A DNA stretch of 11,620 bases from Bacillota bacterium (GTDB lineage: Bacteria; Bacillota; Clostridia; Peptostreptococcales; Anaerovoracaceae). A program made the translations under genes and the position numbers. This document shows, one piece after another, positions 1 to 5,835 of this stretch. The stretch lies in assembly GCA_016283945.1 (NCBI GenBank), contig JAEENW010000188.1, positions 1 through 11,620 on the forward strand, in the 5' to 3' direction. The notes beneath the pieces are model-generated. The model saw only the letters and a program-made list of their open reading frames with translations, was not told the DNA's origin and searched no databases. Within the stretch, counting starts at the first letter, position 1. Each line of letters begins with the position of its first letter.

Positions 1-24
1 GAAGAAGAAAAGAAAGAGGAATAA
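1..24 (+). CDS. possible C-terminal tail of an upstream gene (partial)
   Basis: Frame 1 is open from the left edge and reads EEEKKEE before a TAA stop at 22-24, nine bases before the glyS start. A charged tail would fit a real upstream gene, and the purine-rich DNA also holds the only ribosome-binding-like sequence for glyS (AGAGGA, 15-20). With seven codons visible, coding cannot be proven; this could equally be non-coding leader. Confidence 0.25.
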   Translation, partial: EEEKKEE

Positions 25-33
25 AGAAAAGTT

Positions 34-1437
34 ATGAGCAATGAACTGACAATGGACAAACTCGTGAGCCTTTGCAAGTCGAGAGGCTTCCTCTTCCCCG
101 GCTCCGAGATCTACGGCGGTCTCGCCAACGCCTGGGACTACGGCCCCATCGGCGTCGAGTTCAAGAACAACGTCAAGAGAGCCTGGTGGAAGAAGTTCGT
201 GCAGGAGAGCCCCTACAACGTCGGACTCGACGCGGCCATCCTCATGAACAGCCAGACCTGGGTCGCCTCCGGCCACGTCGGCGGCTTCAACGACCCGCTC
301 ATGGACTGCAGGGCCTGCAAGGCGCGCTTCAGGGCTGACAAGCTCATCGAGGACTACGCGGCCGAGCACGGCGAGCAGCTCGAGGGCATCGACGGCTGGT
401 CCAACGCCCAGATGGAGGAGTACATAAAGGAGCACGGCATCGTCTGCCCGGTCTGCGGGAAGGCTGATTTCACGCCCATCCGTCAGTTCAACCTCATGTT
501 CAAGACCTTCCAGGGAGTGACCGAGGAGTCCAAGAACGAGCTCTACCTCCGTCCCGAGACGGCTCAGGGCATCTTCGTCAACTTCAAGAACGTCCAGAGG
601 ACCACGAGAAAGAAGATCCCCTTCGGGATCGCCCAGATCGGCAAGTCCTTCAGAAACGAGATCACTCCCGGAAACTTCATCTTCAGGATCAGGGAGTTCG
701 AGCAGATGGAGCTCGAGTTCTTCTGCGAGCCCGGGACCGACCTCGAGTGGTTCGCGTTCTGGAAGGAGTACTGCAGGAAGTTCCTCGAGAGCCTCGGCAT
801 GAACATGGACAAGCTCAGGCTCAGGGATCACGCTCAGGAGGAGCTCGCCTTCTACAGCAAGGCGACCACCGACTTCGAGTACCTCTTCCCCTTCGGCTGG
901 GGCGAGCTCTGGGGAGTAGCCGACAGGACCGACTACGACCTCGGACAGCACATGAAGTTCTCCGGTGAGAACTTCGAGTACGTCGACCCGATGGATCCCT
1001 CCAAGAGGTACGTGCCCTACGTCATCGAGCCGTCACTCGGCGCCGACAGAGTGGCTCTCGCCTTCCTCTGCGACGCTTACGAGGAGCAGGACCTCAGCAA
1101 GGACGGAAAGGCCGACTCCAGAGTCGTCATGCACTTCCATCCGGCGCTGGCGCCCTTCAAGGCCTGCGTGCTGCCTCTCACCAAGAAGCAGAGCGAGAAG
1201 GCTGAGGAGCTCTACGCCCAGCTCTCCAAGTACTTCAGCATCGACTACGACGTGGCCGGTTCGATCGGCAAGCGCTACAGAAGGCAGGATGAGATCGGAA
1301 CTCCGTTCTGCCTGACCGTCGACTTCGACACCGAGACCGACGGCTGCGTCACCGTCCGCGACCGCGACAGCATGGAGCAGCAGAGGGTGAAGATCGAGGA
1401 CCTCAAGGCCTTTATCGAGAAGAGCCTGGAGTTCTAA
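34..1437 (+). CDS. glyS: glycyl-tRNA synthetase, alpha2 (single-chain) type
   Basis: This cytosolic class II enzyme charges tRNA-Gly with glycine. At 467 residues it has the usual length of the homodimeric bacterial/archaeal/eukaryal type, not the alpha2beta2 GlyQ/GlyS type. Visible landmarks are the N-terminal SRGFLFPGSEIYGGLANAWDYGP stretch (residues 16-38, from SRGF to YGP), two CxxC pairs (C92/C95 and C138/C141) that could hold a zinc ion in the insertion, RPETAQGIF (173-181), class II motif 2 around FRNE...FEQMELEFF (206-230), motif 3 around EPSLGADRVALAF (332-344), and a C-terminal anticodon-binding domain (about 372-467) with GKRYRRQDEIGTPFC. The ATG at 34 has only a weak, distant Shine-Dalgarno (15-20). 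M7 (ATG at 52) is an alternative start that also fits the family's N-terminus. A strong terminator follows, so transcription probably ends here. Confidence 0.97.
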   Translation: MSNELTMDKLVSLCKSRGFLFPGSEIYGGLANAWDYGPIGVEFKNNVKRAWWKKFVQESPYNVGLDAAILMNSQTWVASGHVGGFNDPLMDCRACKARFRADKLIEDYAAEHGEQLEGIDGWSNAQMEEYIKEHGIVCPVCGKADFTPIRQFNLMFKTFQGVTEESKNELYLRPETAQGIFVNFKNVQRTTRKKIPFGIAQIGKSFRNEITPGNFIFRIREFEQMELEFFCEPGTDLEWFAFWKEYCRKFLESLGMNMDKLRLRDHAQEELAFYSKATTDFEYLFPFGWGELWGVADRTDYDLGQHMKFSGENFEYVDPMDPSKRYVPYVIEPSLGADRVALAFLCDAYEEQDLSKDGKADSRVVMHFHPALAPFKACVLPLTKKQSEKAEELYAQLSKYFSIDYDVAGSIGKRYRRQDEIGTPFCLTVDFDTETDGCVTVRDRDSMEQQRVKIEDLKAFIEKSLEF

Positions 1438-1457
1438 AGGCAAAACAGTTCAGCAAA

Positions 1458-1495
1458 GATCCCCCGGGGAGCCCGCTTCTCGGGGGATCGTTTTT
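1458..1495 (+). terminator. intrinsic terminator of glyS
   Basis: GATCCCCCG (1458-1466) pairs with CGGGGGATC (1481-1489). The stem extends inward by four more pairs, two of them G-U type, to a 6-nt loop (1471-1476). GTTTTT follows at 1490-1495. It lies 21 bases after the glyS stop. Confidence 0.93.
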
Positions 1496-1510
1496 AAGCT
1501 AAGGCGGCGG

Positions 1511-1524
1511 CGCCCCTCGGGGCG
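1511..1524 (+). repeat. short GC hairpin in the aminopeptidase leader
   Basis: CGCCC (1511-1515) pairs with GGGCG (1520-1524) around a CTCG tetraloop. No T-run follows, so it is not a terminator. It lies 29 bases before the M18 start codon and may simply stabilise the 5' leader. I see no clear -35/-10 pair between the glyS terminator and this gene. Confidence 0.45.
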
Positions 1525-1553
1525 GGCGGCGCAGTTTCAAAAGGGAGCAAAAT

Positions 1554-2942
1554 ATGAAGAACAAGTCAGCATGGGAGAAATACGGAAAGGACGAGCTCAA
1601 AGCTGTGGAGAGCCTCAGCAAGTCCTACAAGGCCTTCCTCGACGGAGGCAAGACCGAGCGCGAGTGCATCAAGGAGATCGTAGCCGAGGCGGAGGCCGCG
1701 GGCTATGAGGAGCTCTACGGCGTGCTCGGGTCGGGCAGGAAGATCAAGGCGGGAGACAAGCTCTACGCCGTCTGCATGAAGAAGACCATAGCGCTCTTCA
1801 ACATCGGCAGCCAGCCTCTTGAGAAGGGCATGAACATACTCGGAGCCCACATCGACAGCCCCAGGCTCGACGTCAAGGGAAATCCGCTCTATGAGAGCAA
1901 CGGCCAGGCCTACCTCGACACCCACTACTACGGTGGTATCAAGAAGTACCTCTGGGTCGCCCAGCCCATGGCCATCCATGGCGTGGTCTGCAGGAAGGAC
2001 GGCAGCACCGTCGAGCTCGCTATCGGCGAGGATCCCAAGGATCCGGTCTTCGTGTTCACCGACCTGCTGATCCACCTCTCCCACGGCCTCATGGAGAAGA
2101 AGGCCAGCGAGGTCGTCAGCGGCGAGAACCTCGACCTGCTCGTGGGCAACACCCCGCTCGCCAAGACCAAGCTCAAGGACGACGAGAAGGAAGCCGTCAG
2201 GGCAAACGTCCTGTCTATAATCAAGAAGAAGTACGGCTTCGAGGAGGAGGACTTCCTCTCAGCCGAGCTCGAGATCGTCCCCGCCGGAAAGGCCCGCGAC
2301 TGCGGACTCGACGCCGGCATGATACTCGCCTACGGCCACGACGACCGCATCTGCGCCTACACCTCCCTGAAGGCCATGCTCGAGGTCGAGGCCGGCGAGA
2401 GGACCACCTGCTGCCTGCTCGTTGACAAGGAGGAGATCGGCTCCGTCGGAGCAACCGGAATGTCCGGACACTTCTTCGAGAACGCGGTCGCAGAGATCGT
2501 AGCCAGCATGGAGGGCGAGAGCGCGCTCAAGACCAGAAGGGCGCTCCAGAACTCCAGGATGCTCAGCTCCGACGTGGACGCGGCCTACGATCCTCTCTAC
2601 GCCGAGGCCTACGAGGCCAAGAATTCCGCCTACATGTCCTGCGGGCTCGCGCTGATGAAGTTCACCGGAAGCCGCGGCAAGAGCGGCTCCAACGACGCAA
2701 ACGCCGAGTACATCGCCAGGATCAGGAAGATATTCGACGACGCGGACGTGAGCTACCAGTTCAGCGAGCTGGGCAGGGTCGACGTCGGCGGCGGCGGGAC
2801 CATAGCCTACATCATGGCCAAGTTCGGCATGGAGGTCATCGACAGCGGGATCGCGCTCTTCAACATGCACGCGCCCTACGAGGTAGCCTCCAAGGCCGAC
2901 ATCTACGAGGCCTACAAGGGCTACAAGGCCTTCCTTAAGTAG
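1554..2942 (+). CDS. M18-family zinc aminopeptidase
   Basis: This is a dinuclear-zinc metallo-aminopeptidase of peptidase family M18 (aspartyl aminopeptidase / yeast Lap4-like). The family removes N-terminal residues, often acidic ones, from peptides in the cytosol; the exact specificity cannot be read here. At 462 residues it is full length. Expected metal and catalytic positions are visible: H99 in GAHIDSPRLD, the GHDDR motif with D263/D264, E293/E294 in DKEEIGS, D340 in SSDVDAA, and H439 in NMHAPYE. GSRGKSGSNDANAEY (372-386) and GRVDVGGGGTIAYI (407-420) are also family-like. GGGAG-like SD (GGGAG, 1543-1547) sits six bases from the ATG. There is no signal peptide. The next gene starts 27 bp downstream with its own strong SD and no terminator between, so the two are probably cotranscribed. 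Confidence 0.95.
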   Translation: MKNKSAWEKYGKDELKAVESLSKSYKAFLDGGKTERECIKEIVAEAEAAGYEELYGVLGSGRKIKAGDKLYAVCMKKTIALFNIGSQPLEKGMNILGAHIDSPRLDVKGNPLYESNGQAYLDTHYYGGIKKYLWVAQPMAIHGVVCRKDGSTVELAIGEDPKDPVFVFTDLLIHLSHGLMEKKASEVVSGENLDLLVGNTPLAKTKLKDDEKEAVRANVLSIIKKKYGFEEEDFLSAELEIVPAGKARDCGLDAGMILAYGHDDRICAYTSLKAMLEVEAGERTTCCLLVDKEEIGSVGATGMSGHFFENAVAEIVASMEGESALKTRRALQNSRMLSSDVDAAYDPLYAEAYEAKNSAYMSCGLALMKFTGSRGKSGSNDANAEYIARIRKIFDDADVSYQFSELGRVDVGGGGTIAYIMAKFGMEVIDSGIALFNMHAPYEVASKADIYEAYKGYKAFLK

Positions 2943-2969
2943 AAATTTGACCGAACGGAGGAACGGATC

Positions 2970-4196
2970 ATGATCGGCGACTACCCGATGCGGAAATTCG
3001 AGCAGCAGATACACGACGTTGAGATCATGAAGGCGATACTCGACCGCGTCGAGTTCGTCACCATCGCCGCCAACGACGGAGGCTATCCCTACGCGGTGCC
3101 GACGAACTTCGGCTACGAGTTCAGGGAAGGCAAGCTCTTCGTCTACATCCACGGCGCGGGCGAGGGTCACAAGCTCGACGTCTGGGCGGCGGACAACAGG
3201 GTAACTCTCACGTTCGCGATGTTCCAGAACCATCCGCAGCATCCCTACCGCGGAGCCATCCACGATTACAGATGCATAATGGCAAACGGGACCATACGCC
3301 CCGTTAGCAGGCAGACCGAGACCGGCCTCTGGGGCCGCGCGGTGCAGCTGACGCTGTCACACCACATGCGCAGGCCGACCCAGTTCGACGTTCCGCACTA
3401 CATGTTCATGAGGATGTTCGTCATCGAATGCGACATGAAGAACGTCAGCTGCAAGACCGAGCAGGCGGTATACAGCCCCGAGGACGTGCCGTTCCCCTCC
3501 GAGGAGGAGATCCTGAGCGGCGGAGCGGACAAGCCCGACTACAGCTGGAGAAAGGCCGTGGTCAGAAAGAACTGCGCGGCCGCTCCCCTCGGCAGGGCTG
3601 TTAAGCCTGCCGCCGTTAAGGAGCTCGAAAGCGAGGCTCTTCCCGCGGGGAAGAGCTGCCTGAGCTTCTTCTGGGACGCTCCTGAGGACGGATCCGTGGA
3701 CGCCGATATCTACGCATACGTAAGGGACGCGGACGGGACCATAGCCAGACGCTATTGCTTGGCCTTCTACAACCAGCTACGCGATCTCAGCGGGGCGGTA
3801 GAGCACCGCGGAGACGACATGCAGGGCATGGCCGGCTCGGAGAGCGTGACGGTCGACGCCGCCGGGCTCCCTGAAAGCGCCGGCGAAGTCCTCTTCGTGC
3901 TCGCCATGCACGAGCCGGAGAAGAGCGGCCTCGACCTCGCTTCTATAGGAGACGTGGCGGTGAGCTGCGCGCCGGAAGGCTGCCGCGGGAGCGGCGCTGA
4001 CGGAGCCGGCTCCGAAGGCGCTCCCAGGGCGTATTCCCTCAGAATGGACGGCCGCGGCAAGCAGGCGGCGGTCTGCGCGAGGCTCGTCAGGAAGGACGGC
4101 GCCTGGTTCCTCGAAAAGGGTGACTGCAGGGGCCTCTCGAGCTGGCGCGCGGACGATATAGGGCTCGAACTCGGCATGAAGCAGTGGAGGGAGTAG
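2970..4196 (+). CDS. fusion protein: NimA/PNPOx-like FMN split barrel + TerD-like domain
   Basis: Two domains are visible in 408 residues. Residues about 8-165 match the pyridoxamine-5'-phosphate-oxidase-like flavin-binding split barrel of the NimA type: RVEFVTIAANDGGYPYAVPT near the start, the GHKLD element (66-70), and YRGAIHDYRCIMANGTIRPV (93-112). Such proteins are usually only about 150-160 residues. After a linker (about 166-225), residues about 226-402 follow the TerD pattern: LSFFWDAP (231-238), DADIYAYV (244-251), AFYNQL (265-270), GAVEHRGDDMQG (275-286), VTVDAAGLP (293-301), VLFVLAMHE (307-315), YSLRMDG (355-361), ARLVRKDGAWFLEKG (370-384). TerD domains bind calcium and belong to tellurite/phage/stress-response systems. 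The acidic loop that normally follows the GDN motif is not conserved here. GGAGGA (2957-2962) precedes the ATG. No signal peptide or membrane segment is seen. The reaction and partner are unknown; flavin binding and membrane-periphery stress roles are inference. Confidence 0.85.
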   Translation: MIGDYPMRKFEQQIHDVEIMKAILDRVEFVTIAANDGGYPYAVPTNFGYEFREGKLFVYIHGAGEGHKLDVWAADNRVTLTFAMFQNHPQHPYRGAIHDYRCIMANGTIRPVSRQTETGLWGRAVQLTLSHHMRRPTQFDVPHYMFMRMFVIECDMKNVSCKTEQAVYSPEDVPFPSEEEILSGGADKPDYSWRKAVVRKNCAAAPLGRAVKPAAVKELESEALPAGKSCLSFFWDAPEDGSVDADIYAYVRDADGTIARRYCLAFYNQLRDLSGAVEHRGDDMQGMAGSESVTVDAAGLPESAGEVLFVLAMHEPEKSGLDLASIGDVAVSCAPEGCRGSGADGAGSEGAPRAYSLRMDGRGKQAAVCARLVRKDGAWFLEKGDCRGLSSWRADDIGLELGMKQWRE

Positions 4197-4319
4197 AGGC
4201 GAACGGCCCCTGAGCCGCGCTGCCGCGTACAGGCCGGACCCGCCCGGGCTCCGGGCAACGCCCCGTTGCGTGCGCGCGCGCAGCCTCTGTATTAGAATGA
4301 GACCCGAGGAGGGATTCTC
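4197..4319 (+). promoter_or_regulatory. intergenic region before the XRE gene; no clear promoter
   Basis: This 123-bp stretch is very GC-rich. The only -10-like sequence is TAGAAT (4293-4298), without a well-spaced -35 (TTGCGT at 4266-4271 is 21 bp away). An inverted repeat, GCAACG/CGTTGC (4256-4270 region), has no T-run and is not a convincing terminator. Confidence 0.3.
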
Positions 4320-5084
4320 ATGGAAACAAGGGAAGTATTACGCGAACTCAGAAACAGGAGCGGCATGTCTCAGGACGAGCTTGCCGAAAAGGTATTCGTT
4401 ACGAGGCAGGCGGTGTCGCGCTGGGAGACCGGCGAGACGGTGCCTAACACGGAGACGCTCAAGCTGCTGTCGAGGCTGTTCGACGTCTCCATCAACACGC
4501 TGCTCGGCTCCCCGAGGAAGCTCGTGTGCCAGTGCTGCGGCATGCCCCTCGGGGAGGGGATCATAGGCCGCGACGCGGACGGCTCGCTCAACGAGGACTA
4601 CTGCAAGTGGTGCTACGCCGACGGGAATTACACCTACAGCGACCTGGACGAGCTCATCGAGGTCTGCGTGCCGAACATGGCCGCGCAGGGCTTCACTGAG
4701 GAGCAGGCGCGCTCCTACCTGAAGGAGGCGCTGCCGAAGCTCGACTACTGGAAGAGGTACGAGCAGCTCAGCGACGGAGGGCAGTTCGAGGCCTTCAAGA
4801 AGCAGCTCATCGACGAGATCAACGCTCTGGGCATCGAAGGAATGCCCCGGCTCGACAGGCTGAACGCCCTCGTCGGGAAGTATGTTGACCTCGAGTACCG
4901 CCTTCCGAACGGGATGAAGGCGAGGTTTCTCGACGAAGGGACGACCTACCTCGGGAACCAGCTCGAATCCGAATTCGGGGGCGACAGGTGCTTCGGAGTG
5001 CTCGCCTGCATGGATTTCATACTCGTGAGCAGCTACGGCCCGGGCGGGAGCGATCCCGAGCTGCTGATCTATAAAAAGAGGTAG
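4320..5084 (+). CDS. XRE-family regulator with zinc-ribbon and C-terminal domain
   Basis: The 254 residues fall into three parts. Residues 1-63 are a Cro/CI-type helix-turn-helix (LRELRNRSGMSQDELAEKV, then VTRQAVSRWETGETVPNTET with the usual recognition-helix pattern). Residues about 69-146 resemble the putative zinc-ribbon family often joined to such HTHs: CQCCGMPLG (70-78), GRDADGS, then YCKWCY (94-99), with C70/C73 and C95/C98 as the likely ligands. Residues about 160-254 form a further domain (GMPRLDRLNALVGKYVDLEY; YLGNQLE; RCFGVLACMDFILVSSYG) that I recall from other Firmicute proteins of this build but cannot name. AGGAGGG (4307-4313) is six bases from the ATG and fixes the start. It probably regulates itself or its neighbour. 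The ligand or metal sensed is unknown, and the operator cannot be identified from the window. Confidence 0.9.
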   Translation: METREVLRELRNRSGMSQDELAEKVFVTRQAVSRWETGETVPNTETLKLLSRLFDVSINTLLGSPRKLVCQCCGMPLGEGIIGRDADGSLNEDYCKWCYADGNYTYSDLDELIEVCVPNMAAQGFTEEQARSYLKEALPKLDYWKRYEQLSDGGQFEAFKKQLIDEINALGIEGMPRLDRLNALVGKYVDLEYRLPNGMKARFLDEGTTYLGNQLESEFGGDRCFGVLACMDFILVSSYGPGGSDPELLIYKKR

Positions 5085-5131
5085 GACCCCGCAAAGCGCA
5101 GCGCGGAGCCTGCCGGAAGGAAAGCAAAGAC

Positions 5132-5365
5132 ATGGAAAACAGAAAGATGCCCGGATATCTCTACAGCCCGGAAAACTGCCCCTGCCCGAGAGGCGAGGCT
5201 GCGGGCTGCCCGAACTACAGAAAGTGCGGGATGTGCACGGCCAATCATCACGGGAAGGGCGGATACTGCGCCTGCGAGAAGGACGCCATGGCTGAAGGAT
5301 TCAGCTTCGAGGAGCTTATCGCGTATCTCGGTACGACGGAATTCGCGCCCGGAAAGCAGATCTGA
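5132..5365 (+). CDS. small seven-cysteine protein, function unknown
   Basis: This 77-residue protein has cysteines at 16, 18, 26, 32, 35, 46 and 48 with histidines at 39-40, in the order CPC...CPNYRKCGMCTANHH...CAC. The arrangement suggests a zinc or iron-sulfur knuckle. It resembles, in spacing style only, other short Cys-rich clostridial proteins of unknown function. The C-terminal 27 residues (FSFEELIAYLGTTEF and after) look like a short helix plus tail. GGAAGGAAAG (about 5115-5124) precedes the ATG. A second ATG at 5147 is possible. The gene lies 47 bp after the XRE/zinc-ribbon gene and just before a terminator, so the two probably share a transcript. I do not recognise a function. Confidence 0.75.
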   Translation: MENRKMPGYLYSPENCPCPRGEAAGCPNYRKCGMCTANHHGKGGYCACEKDAMAEGFSFEELIAYLGTTEFAPGKQI

Positions 5366-5389
5366 GCGGCGACGGCCGTAACAAAAGCA

Positions 5390-5419
5390 AAAAACAGGGG
5401 CTCAGCCTCTGTTTTTTTT
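5390..5419. terminator. bidirectional-looking intrinsic terminator
   Basis: CAGGGG (5395-5400) pairs with CCTCTG (5406-5411), with one G-T wobble, around a 5-nt loop. The stem is flanked by an A-run (about 5389-5394) and eight Ts (5412-5419), so it could work from either side. It closes the transcript of the Cys-rich gene and insulates feoAB. Confidence 0.9.
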
Positions 5420-5427
5420 GCAAAATA

Positions 5428-5443
5428 GTTAGCAAAAGCTAAC
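5428..5443. promoter_or_regulatory. operator-like palindrome 1 upstream of feoA (DtxR/MntR-type box)
   Basis: GTTAGC-AAAA-GCTAAC is a perfect 6-bp inverted repeat, or TTAG-N6-CTAA in its core. DtxR/IdeR/MntR-family regulators bind palindromes with TTAG/CTAA arms, and feo genes are common targets. It overlaps the -35 region of the likely feo promoter, so bound repressor would block polymerase. Which regulator uses it is inference. Confidence 0.7.
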
Positions 5444-5461
5444 ACAACGGGTATATATTAT
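5429..5461 (+). promoter_or_regulatory. probable feoAB promoter
   Basis: A -10-like TATATT (5454-5459), or TATTAT (5456-5461), lies in the only AT-rich patch before feoA. The -35 is poor: TTAGCA (5429-5434) leaves a 19-bp spacer. A weak -35 overlapping an operator would fit a regulated promoter. Confidence 0.5.
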
Positions 5462-5502
5462 TTATAAGCCGTCAGCGAGCCAGACTAACGGTCCCGCGCG
5501 GC

Positions 5503-5543
5503 GGCAGGGTACAGCTGCCTCATGGCAAGGGTGAGGCTTTTTT
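5503..5543 (+). terminator. leader attenuator: terminator with competing upstream hairpin
   Basis: GCCTCAT (5517-5523) pairs with GTGAGGC (5531-5537, one G-U) and is followed by six Ts (5538-5543), an intrinsic-terminator shape. An alternative hairpin, GGCAG (5503-5507) with CTGCC (5515-5519), uses the same bases 5517-5519, so the two cannot form together. It stands 70 nt before feoA, inside its leader. It could attenuate feoAB or end a short leader RNA. I could not match the upstream fold to a riboswitch class. Confidence 0.55.
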
Positions 5544-5554
5544 CAAGGGCTTGG

Positions 5555-5570
5555 GTTAGCGTAAACTAAT
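5555..5570. promoter_or_regulatory. operator-like palindrome 2 upstream of feoA
   Basis: GTTAG-CGTAAA-CTAAT has the same TTAG-N6-CTAA core as the palindrome at 5428-5443. It lies downstream of the leader terminator and 44 bases before the feoA start. It could cover a second weak promoter (TTTTCA at 5540-5545, TAAACT at 5562-5567, 16-bp spacer) or act as a roadblock. Confidence 0.6.
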
Positions 5571-5613
5571 CAACAGATGACCCGCCCGGGCCGCATCGAA
5601 AGAGAGGTGTTTC

Positions 5614-5835
5614 ATGAAACTTGCGGAAGCGAAAGCCGACACTAACGCTCTGATAAAGCGTATAGACGGCGACGCGCATTTCAAGAGCAGGATCACTGCT
5701 ATAGGAGTCACGGAGGACATACCCGTGCAGATCGTCAAGAACGACCGGAAGATGCCGGTCCTCATATTCTGCAGGGAGACGCTGATCGCGCTCGACCGCG
5801 CGGACGCGGGAAAGATAGAGGTAGCTGAGATATGA
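5614..5835 (+). CDS. feoA: FeoA, ferrous iron transport accessory protein
   Basis: This 73-residue cytosolic protein has the SH3-like FeoA fold pattern: MKLAEAKADTNALIKRIDGD at the start, the RITAIGVTEDIPVQIVKN strand-turn region (about 27-44), and LIALDRADAGKIEV near the end. FeoA assists the FeoB iron permease, probably through the GTPase domain or its regulation. AGAGAGGTG (about 5600-5608) precedes the ATG. Its stop overlaps the feoB start by four bases (ATGA at 5832-5835), the classic sign of translational coupling. Two TTAG-N6-CTAA boxes and a leader terminator lie upstream, which suggests metal-dependent repression. Confidence 0.9.
   Translation: MKLAEAKADTNALIKRIDGDAHFKSRITAIGVTEDIPVQIVKNDRKMPVLIFCRETLIALDRADAGKIEVAEI

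Noticed and set aside
2259..3263. Long minus-strand open frame across the aminopeptidase/fusion-gene junction
   Set aside because: It is an antisense shadow of high-GC coding sequence with Val/Leu/Glu-rich composition and no start signals.
4256..4270. Inverted repeat GCAACG/CGTTGC as a terminator for the fusion gene
   Set aside because: It has a 3-nt loop and no following T-run.
5418..5423. TTGCAA as the -35 of the feoAB promoter
   Set aside because: At 17 bp spacing the -10 would be AACACA, and it overlaps the end of the terminator T-run.
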